A DNA stretch of 64,000 nt from Takakia lepidozioides (Eukaryota; Streptophyta; Takakiopsida; Takakiales; Takakiaceae). Of the stretch, positions 1 through 11,338 are shown piece after piece (position 1 is the first letter of the stretch; the number at the start of each line of letters is the position of its first letter). The DNA lies in NCBI GenBank assembly GCA_030704615.1, contig CM060733.1:64482001-64546000 (forward strand), in the 5' to 3' direction. The notes below the pieces were generated by a model that was given only the letters and a program-made list of their open reading frames with translations, was not told the origin of the DNA and made no database searches. The position numbers and the translations under genes were made by a program.

Positions 1-764
1 AGCAGCTTCGTGTTTGTATGGCCGTTCCAGATTCGCAGCCACCTCGTCTGCAGCCACCTCACATCGGTCAGACAAGAACTCCAACATAAGAATCGCGAGA
101 AGTCACAAAACAAGAATAAACACATGCTTACCTTCTCCGCCGGCTCAACACAGGACACTGCGATGTGATGAAGTTTCTCCATGGACATTTCCGGTTTCAT
201 GGGTCTGGAGTAATGCAGAGTAGGAAGAAGACCATCAGCGATTGCAACTTGCTTAACAAGTTTGGACCTGTACTTGGTCCGGGATTGCTTCCCTGCCTGC
301 ACAATATGACTCTCTATCGACGCGTCCGCCTTGTTGGGGCATCATTCTCAAAGAACTGCCTTTTGGCATAGGCCAAGTCATCCCTGATGTTCGTCTGCAT
401 TCCCATACCCAGCAGATACAGTCAGGCCACGGATCCCTGCAACAAATAACATTAAATTGATACTGAAATTTGAGATGAACCTCACCGAATAGAGGATCTC
501 CACCATGGCGTCCAGTGTTGGTCGGTACCAGGTGCGATCTGCTTTCGCTAGGACTTCCTGTACAGCTCGGATCGAGGGACTTTTGGAAGTCCGTCAGCGG
601 AGCTGTCCCCACTTCTTGCACTCTGTAGAGCGTATGTGCCAGATGAGTTTCCACGAAGGCCCTCTCTGTTACCCTGCCATGGAGAAAAAAAACAACATGA
701 AAATATGATTTCGGCACAGCAATCCAATTTCCAGTTCATAGAGTGCATGACAGTGGTGAACATT

Positions 765-785
765 GCCTATTTCGGCGCCGCAATA
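765..785. repeat. Isolated GGCGCC palindrome in an intron of the T1 left gene
   Basis: CCTATTTCGGCGCCGCAATAGG-type near-palindrome, lying between the ParB-like exon and the next exon. It shares the core of the central arrays. Confidence 0.55.
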
Positions 786-813
786 GGCAGTACACAAGGA
801 TGTAATTGTATAC

Positions 814-1068
814 TTACAGATTTATATCCGCCATGGCACCCTTCAACAGTCCTCTGTCCCTGACGTCCACCTTCACGACAATGCAGTCCACCATGTAATG
901 CCAACTGATATCTTGCGGATGCATTTCAGCAATGTACTCTGTCCAGGCAAGCATCCTGTGGTTCCCGTCCCAAACGAAGAACATCTTCCCTTCCATGTGT
1001 GCGAATGTGGGATTAGTCTTCAGATAGGCTTCAAACTCGGCATTAACAGTGTGCCAGTGGGGGCCCAA
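814..1068 (-). other. ParB/sulfiredoxin-like domain exon of T1
   Basis: Open segment of about 84 codons with the signature VWDGNHRMLAW. In ParB/Srx-fold proteins the conserved box is G-[EN]-[HR]-R followed by a small-residue helix. The match with T3 (VWDGNHRLLAW at 33057-33089) extends through GPHW, GKMF and LLK-AMADIN. The fold call is from the motif only. The segment ends at a splice donor shared in position with T3. Confidence 0.55.
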
Positions 1069-2489
1069 TTCTGAAGCTCCTCTGCAGTGGGGCCCCTTGT
1101 GACACCCTGGTCATTTCTCAATGGAAACGTAGAATGCTGCCGACCCCCGTCTGTACCCTTATCTGAAGTTGTGCTTCAGTCGATCGATATCCCCTGGCAG
1201 TGCTTGCCTTACAACTGGAAGGCTTACCATGCGACACAAAGGAACTTTGAGGTTCTCGGATACACCATGGAGCCCAAAACGCGGCCTATGTTGCTATGAG
1301 TCTCTGCCAGCAACCTGTTTGCTGCTATGTTCATGTCTCGTGCGCTCATGAGCATACCCGCCACCAGTTTCTTACTTGTATCACCTCTGTCACTTCCCTC
1401 ACCCCTCTCACCAGCCTGTGTACTGTCCTGGAGGTTTTGCTCCTCCGCAAGCTCCAGCAGGTTCTGATCGTCGCCAAGTCGTACCACGTTATCGTCCTCT
1501 CCTTCTGTCAGTTGAATGGGCCGCCCTTCTGCAGATCCGACTCCCACATCTCCAGCGGCCTCCACCGCATCTGTGTTTTCTGAAATTGACTGCAAACCCA
1601 ATATCTCCGCTTCCAGTCTCCCTAGGGGTTTTACTGGCGAAGCCATGGGCTCCTTCTGCTTTCTCGGCTTCCGAACTCTAGGTGGGCTTTTCGGAGGCGA
1701 TATCTGAGGTGTTGAATGAGGACTCGTCTGCCTCGATGCACTTCCACCTTGTGAGCGCAGCACGGGCAGGAGTATCCAAAGTTGACTGTGTTGCCTCGCC
1801 CCCTGCGATCCCTCCCCAGCTCCCATGTCAAACAAACAGGAAAACATGAGACACTGCACGCCAAAAAAAGGTGTAAAAGGAATATTGCGTATGGAGTGCT
1901 TCACATCCGCGAAGCACGAATCTCTCACTGGTGGGCGATCCGAGTCTCCGGATAACGAGGTCTGCATTTCATGCATGAGACGGAGCTTAAGTCGTGTCGT
2001 CGGCGGCTTCCCAAAATCCCGCGTCCTCCTCTTTGCCGGAGTCGCCTGACCTTCCACAAACTCTATGCTACCACTATGCCGCATAAGGAGAGGAAACGCA
2101 GGAGAAGTCACTGCAGAAGGGCAAGGAGCGAGAGAGCGAAGCGGTGGAACATGCAACCACTATGCACGAGCAGATGCGTAAGCGCAGCCACGTCTCCCGA
2201 AGCGTTGCCACCGTCCACACTTTGCCGTGGGTGATGAAGAGATTGTGACCCCTGACACGTTCGCACGGATGAAGTCGACTGGAACACGACGCGTGCCAGT
2301 TCCAGCCACCAGTGTACAAGACGGTTTATCCGAATTGCGGCACCGAAATACCTTCCGTTCACCGGATGCTGTTCCCGGAGCAGCCGGCATTGAATGAAAT
2401 ATCCGCACATCATGAAACCCAACCGCCATGAAAATCCCCTGCCTATGACATTCAACAGTCAGGTCGGTACGTTTCATCAGCGGACGGAT

Positions 2490-4010
2490 GAATTTCGGCG
2501 CCGAAATTCATCCTATTCAAGTGCTTTCATACACAAACTTACGAATTTCGGCGCCGCAATTCATCGCTTCCCAAGTCCTCATCCGTCATGAGCAAACTGT
2601 CAGTGGGATATCGGAGCCGGAATTAATTCCGGGACAGTGGAAACGGTTGCACTTGGCACATTTCATCCATATTTCGGCGCCGAAATTCATTACGAATATC
2701 TCCGTCCGCGCGTAGACGAGGTGAAATCATCCATATTTCGGCGCCGAAATTCATCCAGAGCGAAGACTAAATCGGCACCATGCTACGCTTTGCCGCCATC
2801 ATTGCCCCTGACGGATGCTGTCCATGCCTGTTGGACTTGCATTTCTGTGGACATTTAACTATAATTTCGGCGCCGAAATTATACTTTATGTGCGGCAACG
2901 TCCCGTGCGAAAAAGACCACTTAATGGATACTGTCGGTTTCAAATGAAAAAAACGGCTAAAATGCAATTAATTTTGACAGAAGTGGTTTAATATGCCGAT
3001 TTCTCCATTAAATGCAGAATATTCCTGTATATTTCGTCGGAACGGGGTATTTCCAACGATTTACGGAAAATTATCATCCAAAAGCAAAAGTAAGTGCGGG
3101 TTTGGACGAATTTCGGCGCCGAAATTCATCCGTCGCATAGAAAATGTAATATTAGAGTTACTCATTGCGGACAGTAAGGATGAATTTCGGCGCCGAAATT
3201 GATCCATTTCAAAGAAAAATAAAATATTGGAGGGAGGGCATTGGATGAATTTCGGCGCCGAAATCCGGCGCTCAAACCCTGAAAAGAATTTGGAGGGATG
3301 AAGTCGGCTGAATTTCGGCGCCGAAATTCATTGCTCGCGAAGAAAAAAAAATTTCGGAGGACTTCGGATGAATTTCGGCGCCGACCAAATTCATTGCTCG
3401 AAGGAAAATAAAAAATATCGGGAGGACTTGGAATGAATTTCGGCGCCGAAATTCAATGCTCGCGAAGAAAAAAAAAATGGGAGGAATTTCGGTTGAATTT
3501 CGGCGCCGAAATTCATTGCTCGCGAAGAAAGAAAATTAAAAAGGGAGTACTTGGATGAGATTCGGCGCCAAAGTTCATCTGTCGCAAAGAAAAATAAAAA
3601 CAGAAGGACTTCCGATGAATTCTGGCAACCGAAATCCATCCGCAGGGCAGCAGAATTAGGGTCGGAAAGGAGATGAAGAATGAATTTCGGGCCGAAATAC
3701 ATCCATTCTGCCGATTCAGGATTACTGTCATTCGAAGTCGGCACCGATATCCGGACACGTGGTGAATCACGACTGTAATCAGGAACACATTCATCGTATT
3801 TTGGCATCTAAATTCAACCCATATGTGCAGATACAATTTAATGAAGAAGAAGTTCATCCGAATTTCGGCACCGAAATCCATCCGTTGGGTGCTTGGTCAG
3901 TTTAATGAGGTAAACAAATTACGATTTCTGTTGCCAGAATTCATCCCCTGGCTTCCAAAGCTGTTACATGACAGAGATGTTCATCCAGATTTCGGTGCCG
4001 AAATTCATGG
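2490..4010. repeat. T1 central array of GGCGCC palindromes
   Basis: About 15 copies of a palindrome with consensus AATTTCGGCGCCGAAATT. GGCGCC cores start at 2497, 2550, 2676, 2740, 2869, 3115, 3189, 3254, 3317, 3377, 3442, 3502 and 3564, followed by weaker copies (3683, 3860, 3990) with GGCACC or GGTGCC centres. The dense part (3189-3564) has spacings of 65, 63, 60, 65, 60 and 62 bp. The array fills the spacer between two divergent genes (ATGs at 2084 and 4251), so it probably contains or surrounds their promoters. The apparent open frames across it (repeating FGAEIH-like peptides) are by-products of the repeats. Confidence 0.9.
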
Positions 4011-4250
4011 GAAGGCCTGATTTATTGTACCCCAAGTGGTTGTATTACAATTCAGGCACCAAATATCCGATGTGAACTTGCTGTTTTCGTCGTTTTTTTA
4101 ACGTACGTTACACACCTTCATCTTACGTGCACTGATCACCCATCCTGTTGGATACGGAATCCTCCAGAAATCATTTGTGTTATTAGGTAGGACACACTCT
4201 TCTCATTGCAGGACTTCGCTGCGGAGCGTACCGAGAGGTCCGTCTTCAAA

Positions 4251-7200
4251 ATGGACTCCCGTGTTTGGGTCAACGTGTATTCCATCCTGATTCTCTGAAA
4301 GCTAAAAATACCCTGCGACAAGGATTTTCGATTGTCACTGAGCAGTACTTGTGTGTGAAAGTTCGGGCTCCGCCCGGAACGGTGTTTTTGGAAGAGGAGA
4401 CGAAGGATGCTTATGGAAATTTTCTGGAAAGTGCCGTCCATTCTGCATGCAGATTTCGGAAAGGCAAAGAGTGGCGGCTCCCNNNNNNNNNNNNNNNNNN
4501 NNNNNNNNNNNNNNNNNNNNNNNNNNNNNNNNNNNNNNNNNNNNNNNNNNNNNNNNNNNNNNNNNNNNNNNNNNNNNNNNNNNNNNNNNNNNNNNNNNNN
4601 NNNNNNNNNNNNNNNNNNNNNNNNNNNNNNNNNNNNNNNNNNNNNNNNNNNNNNNNNNNNNNNNNNNNNNNNNNNNNNNNNNNNNNNNNNNNNNNNNNNN
4701 NNNNNNNNNNNNNNNNNNNNNNNNNNNNNNNNNNNNNNNNNNNNNNNNNNNNNNNNNNNNNNNNNNNNNNNNNNNNNNNNNNNNNNNNNNNNNNNNNNNN
4801 NNNNNNNNNNNNNNNNNNNNNNNNNNNNNNNNNNNNNNNNNNNNNNNNNNNNNNNNNNNNNNNNNNNNNNNNNNNNNNNNNNNNNNNNNNNNNNNNNNNN
4901 NNNNNNNNNNNNNNNNNNNNNNNNNNNNNNNNNNNNNNNNNNNNNNNNNNNNNNNNNNNNNNNNNNNNNNNNNNNNNNNNNNAAAAGAGGAGGGTGAAAT
5001 TGAGCCCCGGAGCCAGACCAAAGCAGATTCAGCTGAAAGCAGCCCACAGATTGCTCTTGGCAAAATCATGTCTGAAAGATGGTTCCGACCGAGAGCCCTT
5101 GACCGAAGACGAGATGCGTGACCTCTGGAGTCCGTCTCGCACGTTTGTAGTCCGAATGTGCGGAATCACATCGTATCTTGCAAGCAGGAGTTCGGCAGGG
5201 GGTCGGACATGTACTCAATCCTGGAGGTGAAACGAATGACTGGATATGACTACATCCAAGGTAGCAGGTTTCCAGGGCAAGGCAGCGAATCCGATCGTTG
5301 TTACATTTTCAAAATGTCGACGTGTGGGCCTGGGAGTGGAGTCAACTTGGTCACTCGCATGACAACTGGAAACTTGTCGAATGCTTGGGTGTGATGTTTG
5401 ATCACATCAAGCGAATTACAAACCATCAGTGGGTGACTATGGGTGCCATGTTTATGACATCACTCCAAGAGGCTCATGACGATTGTAATCTGCGAGATGA
5501 AAGGGGAGGACACACAGTCCGAGATGCATCTGTGGGAGGGCATAAACGAGCAGATGGCAAGGGCGGGATTGCCAGAGCCCCAATTCATGGCAGACAACGC
5601 TCAGGCCAACTGGGCAGCGGTGCGGCGTGTGGACGGTGTGAGGACCCCAATGTTCCAATGGAGGGGAAAGAGAGATCCTGTGGATTCCATTGGATGCAGA
5701 GTCTATCCCACTACACTACCAAATTTGTTGCTAGCTCATTCCAGGCTGAACACCGTGTCCTTTTGTACGGCGTGGAAGGATGCACCCATATTTGATGACG
5801 CAGAGGTTAAGTTTGCTATCATCGAGGCTTGGTGGAACACGTCAGGTGCAGTGGAGACAACCAATCTGGGAGCATTGCACAGCTGGTTGGGGTGGTGGCA
5901 TTTTCGGTATCGACAGTTCGGACAGTACATGCGAGAGGTAGGCTGCTGTCAATTTTCGTTCATTTGTCTTTCTGTTACGGACATTTCGATTGGTCCCTCA
6001 CCATTGTTTGTGTCCTTCTAGGAGCGGTGCTTGGATTCCGACACGGGACATGCCGAACACGAATATGGCAGAATCGGTCCACTCCTCTGGCGAGCGTCTT
6101 CTGCCGCACATCTGGGTGGACGTAGTGACGGCCACAACGGAGGGCATCGACAGAGCAATCATGCAGAAGCCACGTACTACAAGTTCCTGAGCGGCAAACA
6201 ATGGGGCTTTGGGCCGGACAGGGAGGAATTGTTGGTACGAACAGCTTCGAGGTCCAAGAATCCAGTGAGAAATGGCGACAGCATTGCGAGAGAAGATCAA
6301 AGGGACGCCTCTGCACGCGCAGAGGTGAACACCTAGAGGGGACGTCCGTACTCCCCTGTCAGGCGGAGGATTGAAGAGGAACCCGGGTGCGAAGAGGATT
6401 CCTGGAGATCCGACAGGAACATTCGGATAGCACCTCGAGGTCCCGTCATGTTGCCGCACAATGTGTCTTCCAGTAGTGGAGCCCAAGAAATTCCAGATCG
6501 CCGTCGCCTTCAACCGGGGATTTCGTGCAAAAAAATTCCCACCGCTCCCTGCCCCAGATTCCGCCCACTGTTATGCAGTATGGCCAAGCCATTGTGGAGA
6601 CGACTGTGTCTGCATCACAGTGGAGAATTGCTCGCACAAAGCGTCGTTTCGAGGAGGAGGTGTTCCGCAATTCGTGTGATACACGGCAACGTTGTTTAGA
6701 GATGATAAGGAAGAATCCAGATGGGGCTGTCCCTGCTCTACTTTTACAGGGAAGATTTGTCCATGCAAAGTTTGCGGAGGCGACAACCACCCAGTTTTGG
6801 TTCTGCAGGCACGACATTATGACTTGTGTGTATGGAAAGCCCAAGTACGGCATACAAACAATGCCAGAGGCTCCCCCGGTGTGGCCGGTGGAACCAGGCT
6901 GCGATCTGAGTCAGGTTGAGGCCGACGCCCTTACCGCCGCAGGATTCGGATGGTGCAGCGCACTGACGTCCCCAGACAACCATTTCCGCTTCCACAGCCT
7001 CCACCACCGACCCCTGTGAGAGCAAGAACAATGGGACACGACAGCTCTAAGCATCCTACACACCGTTGGGGGAAACCAAAGAGGCGGCGACCTCCCTCAA
7101 TAGTGAACGAGACAAGGATGGGGAATGCACTTCGGATGAACTGTACAATCCAGAGCTCGACAGAAGTGCCCCCACCAGGATTCGGGCGTGTGTATCAGGA

Positions 7201-7451
7201 TGGCCACGGCGGGCTCAGCTGTTTGCAATGAGGTGTACACCATCACCATTTCAGAATTACCCACCTGCAATTGCACCGACTTCCAGATCATGGCGAACAA
7301 GGGGGCATCATACTGCCCTTGCAAGCATTTGTACTACGTGTACCTAAAGAGACTCCGGTGTAATTCCACAACTCATCACTTCATACATGCACCAGGGTTG
7401 AGCCCCCAGGAGGTTCACACTCTTCTGAATATGGATCCAGGGGACCAGTGA
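4251..7451 (+). pseudogene. T1 MULE transposase with SWIM finger, frameshifted and gapped
   Basis: Homologous to the transposases of T2, T2' and T3. The likely start is ATG 4251 by alignment with their MAxN starts, with an early frameshift. The N-terminal block with TEQYLC and PGTVFLEEE is followed by an N gap. After the gap come KPKQIQLKAAH-like sequence, EVKRMTGYDYIQGSRFPGQG and the catalytic region (DHIKRITNHQWVTMG, MADNAQANWAAVRR, and NTNMAESVHSSG/W-like sequence near 6060). At the end is a CxC...CPCKH SWIM finger (about 7270-7330). T1 keeps CGA where T2 and T2' have TGA just after EVK. Frameshifts occur near 5390, 5440, 5560, 5760 and later. An intron corresponding to 59465-59548 of T2' lies at about 5938-6021. 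Confidence 0.8.
4483..4982. other. Assembly gap (500 N)
   Basis: Exactly 500 N. In T2 the matching interval (about 11560 to 12473) is roughly 0.9 kb, so the block is a fixed-size placeholder inside the T1 transposase. Open frames drawn across it are not real. Confidence 0.98.
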
Positions 7452-7699
7452 GCTTGGCTTGCGGTCCCAATACAATGGTACGCCCATCCTTTTCGGATAG
7501 TAGAACTGTACTGCTGCCAGTACCTCAGACTCTGGCCACAGAAAGGTCCGACATATGTCTTGCCTACCAGTAACCTGTTTTGCTCGAACTAAGATATACT
7601 ATATCGTTCACTTTGCTTCCCGTGCATGTATTTTGTATGTTGGAGGGTTCATGTTTTTCTGCTTTCCGAAAACTTGCTTTCCTCATTCGACCTCCGGCA

Positions 7700-7820
7700 A
7701 GGAAATGTGGCGCCGCATTTCCAAGTATCGTCGTAGGTACTGGTAGAGGCGGCCTTCGCCAACACCAAACCGCTCCAATATTTCGCACGTGCGAACCCTA
7801 ATGCGGCACCTTATTTCCCA
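7700..7820. repeat. T1 terminus-proximal palindromes
   Basis: Two copies: GGAAATGTGGCGCCGCATTT at 7701 and a damaged ATGCGGCACC copy at 7801. Their arms are of the T2 type (AAATGCGG) rather than the AATTTCGG type of T1's own central array. Homologous positions exist in T2 (15194-15312) and T2' (61221-61340). Confidence 0.75.
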
Positions 7821-8199
7821 GTTCAGTTGCAAAACCTTTCGCGCCGAATACCCGAAGAAGACAGAATTGTGAAGTACTGCAGATTGTATTGGTGCAGACT
7901 CCATTGGTTCAATCGCGGCAAAAGGGTCAGCTTCATTCCAATGTTAAGGCATGTAAAACCGCGGAATACTCTATACAGGCCAGTATGCGACATCCTTTTG
8001 CAGTGGTATACTGGATTTCCCGTTGCACGGTCACTTATTTCCATGAGCGGATCTAAAAAAACCATGAGCGGACTTGTTACTGACGACATATCTTCGCCGC
8101 ATTACATGATCTGGAACGTCCAAAAACGGCAAGGTCAAATAAAAAACTATTATTTAATACTTGTTTAATTCTGCCGCATTTCCAAATTTGGAGGAGTCC

Positions 8200-8301
8200 G
8201 CTCATGAAATCCGCGTATCTTAGACTTCGGCTCACCGCTCATGCGGCTCATGCGGCTCATGGCTCATGGCTCATGGTTTCTGCTCATGAAATAGTAAACC
8301 T
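8200..8301. repeat. T1 right terminal repeat
   Basis: Cluster of GCTCATG/GGCTCATG units ending CTCATGAAATAGTAAACCT. The reverse complement begins AGGTTTACTATTTCATGAG, which matches the left end of T3 (AGGTTTGCTATTTCATGAG). This defines the transposase-side terminus of the family. Confidence 0.85.
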
Positions 8302-8340
8302 CCAACATCACTAGGCTGGAAATCAAGCAGGAACTGGGCT

Positions 8341-9053
8341 TCAGCTCGTGGAATCTTTTTTCTCTCGCCCTCCCCTGATTGCCTTGTGCTTCCTCATTCT
8401 TGCAGGTGAAGGTGTCTGCTGCAATGGAATCTGCTTCATTCGCCTGGGTGGGGGGGAAACGGCCTGGTCCGGTTCAGAAACAAGTTGAAGGACGGGCTGC
8501 TTCTTCTTCGTCTTTGCTGGAGAAGGGCTAGACCCCTCCTGGCGATTCTCCATGACCTTTGAAGGCAAGTCACTCTCTGGGGCTTTGAACTGCAAAGACT
8601 TGCCGTTGGAAGCCGCGTCCTTGAAACGCACAGGGCTAGGACCGGCAGGAAGACCCGTGCTCGTGGATCGGCTGGGTGTGCGTGTTGCAGCTAGCTCCAC
8701 GGACTCTGCCTGCGGCTCTTCGGATTCTTGCGATCCCTCCAGCACGTCCACTTTCCGGTTAGGCATACAAACATCTTCTACAGTCAAGTCTCCTAGCATA
8801 CAGTCTAAGAATTGCAGAAGAAAAATGAGGCGGGTTTCGGTGCTCGATCAGCTGGCGAATCTCGATAGCACGGAGCTCTCACTGGTGGCTGGGTTGCCTG
8901 CGTGGCCTGATGCTGCGAGATGGCAATCTCCTCCTATAGACGCATCTGCTTCCTCCCCTTCGGCATTAGCCTACGTCCGAAGTACAATTTTTGGAGCTTG
9001 CGACGATGTCTCTTCTCTGGTGCACGCACTCCCTCCCTCTCAGATTCGAGCAT
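8341..9053 (-). pseudogene. T2 ParB/methyltransferase-type gene, N-terminal fragment
   Basis: ATG at 9053-9051, again preceded by CTT. The first exon matches T3: RRKLQKLYFGRR here and RRKLKALYYGRR there, at the same distance from the Met (about 17 residues). A second open piece (8799-8341) encodes a low-complexity Ser/Pro/Lys linker with SPSPAKTKKKQP and SPPPRRMKQ. This is like the linker before the ParB-like domain in T1. No ParB-like or methyltransferase sequence remains, because the gene is cut at the T1 boundary (8302). Confidence 0.65.
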
Positions 9054-9404
9054 AAGAAGAACAGAGACAGGGAAAAGGGGCAAAGAGTGCAGATGGAAAG
9101 GGCGCGAGAGGGGTGACTGAGGAGACACGACAAAAGAAGATGAAACGGCGATGATGCACCACTTGGGTTCGAAAGGGTTGGACGAAAGTGTCTCCTCGTG
9201 GACTTTGCTTCATTACAAAATTTGAATCGTTCAGGGAACGTCTGCCGTCCGAAAACAAACATCATTATCCAACGGTCAGGCCGCGCCGCCTCATGCCACT
9301 TCAGTCAGATAAAGTGCAGACATGTGCCGCAATTCCGTTGCTCCACGTGTTCACATTTCAAGGCATTTCCGTCCAAGCGCTTGATGAGTTAGAGTGAAAA
9401 TGCG

Positions 9405-10962
9405 AATGCGGCGCCCCATTTCCATTAAGTACCATCACGAAGCTACACATCCGTACTTGTTGGAAGAAAATGCGGCACCGCATTTCCGTTCCACCTTCAC
9501 ATACCTTAGTTGTTGAACAGAAATACGGTGCCGCATTTCCGTTCTGGAATGTCGAAAGGTGCGTTTCGGACGGAAATGCGGCACAACATTTTAGTTCCCG
9601 TGGTTCATGATTTTGAAGGGGGAACGGAAATGCGGTACCGCATTTCCGTTCCCCCTTCACATACCTTAGTTGATGAACGGAAATGCCGTGCCACATTTCC
9701 GTTCGGGAAAGTATAAAGGTCTCACCTGAACGGAAATGCGGTGCCGCATTTCCGGTTTGGAAAGTTTGAAGGTCTCACATGGATGGAAATGCGGCACCAC
9801 ATTTCCGTCCCACAGCTCCAGGCCTCATATACAAAACGGAAATGCGGCGCCGCATTTCCGTTCTAGAATGTCGGAAGGTCCGACTCGGACGGAAATGCGG
9901 TGCCGCATTTCTGTTCCCGTTGTTCATAATTCTCAATCAGAACGGAAATGTGGTACCGCAATTCAGTTCCGATGTTTCACGATTTTCAGTCAGAACAGAA
10001 ATGCGGTGCCGCATTTCCGTTCCACGGCTCCATGCCTCACATACAGAACGGAAATGCGGTGCCGCATTTCCGTTTTGGAATGTCGGAAGGTGCGACTCCG
10101 ACGGAAATGCGGTACCGCATTTCAGTTCCGATGTTTCACGATTTTTCGTCAGAACGGAAATGCGGTGCCGCATTTCCGTTCTGGAATGTCGTGAGGTGCG
10201 ACTCGGATGGAAATGCGCTGCCGCATTTCAGTTTCGATGATTCACGATTTTCAGTCAAAACGGAAATGCGGTACCGCATTTCCGTTCTGGTTAGTATGAA
10301 TGTCTCAAGCGGTCGGAATTGCACTCGGTTCCACGCATCAGATACAAAACGGAAATGCGGCGCCGCATTCCGTTCTGGAATGTCAGAAAGTGCGACTCGA
10401 ACGGAAATGCGGTGCCGCATTTCTGTTCCCGTTGTTCATAATTCTCAAGCAGAACGGAAATGCGGTACCGCATTTCCGTTCCACCTTCACATACCGTGCT
10501 TGCTGGATGGAAATGCGTTACCGCATTTCCGTTCTGGAGAGTATGAAGGTCTTGTGAGGACGGAAATGCGGTGCAGCATTTCTATCCCTTAGCTCCATGC
10601 GTCAGATATAAAACGGAAATGCGGCGCCGTATTTCTGTTCTGGTATGTCGGAAGGTGCGACTCGGACGGAAATGCGGTGCCGCATTTCTGTTCCCGTTGT
10701 TCATAATTCTCAATCAGAACGGAAAATGCGGTACCGCATTTCCGTTCCACCTTCACATACCATGCTTGCTGGATGGAAATGCGTTACCGCATTTCCGTTC
10801 TGGAGAGTATAAAGGTTTCCCCCGGACGGAAACTCGGTGCCGCATTTCCGTCGCTCTTGTGCATGACCAAGATGCAAAACGGAAATGCGGCGCCGTATTT
10901 CCATCCAGCAGCAATCGAAAGAATCACTCCGGACGGAAATCTGGAACCTCATTTCCGCATGC
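9405..10962. repeat. T2 central palindrome array, 53-bp period
   Basis: About 29 units of a palindrome with arms AAATGCGG...CCGCATTT, spaced almost exactly 53 bp (for example 9740 to 10270 is ten units in 530 bp). The central two bases vary. By eye: CG 5, CA 3, TG 12, TA 8, AA 1. Flanking CpGs are mostly kept. A higher-order period of about 265 bp (five units) is visible at 10350, 10615 and 10881. The array lies in the 2.3-kb spacer between two divergent gene starts (9053 and 11339). Confidence 0.92.
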
Positions 10963-11338
10963 TGAACCTGAATGGGTTGCATTGTTCCGAAACAACACAA
11001 TTGCGGCCAGTCTTGATGAGCACAACTTGGTTGTCTGACCGTTTTAACTAAAAGTACCGGCACTTGTCAGTGCAAACGTTCCTGTCTGCACCGAGAATAC
11101 TGCTGGATCCACCCTCAGGAGAAACTGTCAGGAGATGTTATTTCGTCACCGAATCGGCCATCAGTGTCTAACTTACTGGCTATGGAATCACACCTCCCAC
11201 CTTCATGCATGTAGCTTGAAACAATACTTTCCACTTCAATGTGCGACTTCCAATTGTCGATGGACTCCGCATGGTGCCTGTGAGCCTTGGTCTGTCGCTA
11301 TACTGAACCTCGCACTTGCCAACTTCGTGCGGTCTTCG

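Larger units (their letters stand above)
1..2084 (-). pseudogene. T1 ParB/methyltransferase-type gene, 5' half, decayed
   Basis: Minus-strand multi-exon gene running off the left edge, homologous to the T3 gene at 31273-37956. The start ATG at 2084-2082 follows CTT, as in T2 (9053) and T3 (31273). The first exon is basic. Next comes a Pro/Ser/acidic stretch (about 1800-1300, with PPKSPPRVRKPRKQ and runs of Glu/Asp), then a segment with MLMSARDMNIAANRLLAETH matching T3. The ParB-like part lies at about 1170-814, with GPHWH and VWDGNHRMLAW. A donor follows ADIN-L near 825 and an acceptor precedes VTERAFVETHLAHTLYRVQE near 680. Stops interrupt about 1140 and about 545 and the frame shifts downstream, so this copy is broken. 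The methyltransferase half would lie outside the window. Confidence 0.7.
1..8301 (+). mobile_element. T1: two-gene MULE-type transposon (left end outside window)
   Basis: The right part of a large DNA transposon. From left to right it holds a minus-strand ParB/methyltransferase-type gene, a central array of GGCGCC palindromes, a plus-strand MULE transposase with SWIM finger, two terminus-proximal palindromes, and a right end made of GCTCATG repeats that finishes ...ATAGTAAACCT. The same plan is seen in T2 and T3. The right boundary is set by comparison: T1 and T2 share sequence up to AAACCT (8301 and 15770) and then diverge. The predicted target-site duplication is the roughly 11 bp beginning CCAACATCACT at 8302, but its partner lies left of the window. 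T1 appears to have landed inside the left gene of T2. Confidence 0.8.

Noticed and set aside
4136-5230. Open frames of 196-321 codons spanning the N block
   Set aside because: They are open only because N codons cannot be stops. The real content is a transposase interrupted by an assembly gap.
8302-9400. First reading of T1 as an insertion between exons of one continuous minus-strand gene (9053-8341 joined to 2156-1)
   Set aside because: Each element has its own start codon and first exon (2084 and 9053), so these are two genes of two elements.
9405-10962. Long frames repeating RTEMRCRISV or GNAAPHFRS-like peptides in the arrays
   Set aside because: They occur on both strands and in several frames with the 53-bp period. 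These are translation shadows of palindromic repeats, not proteins.
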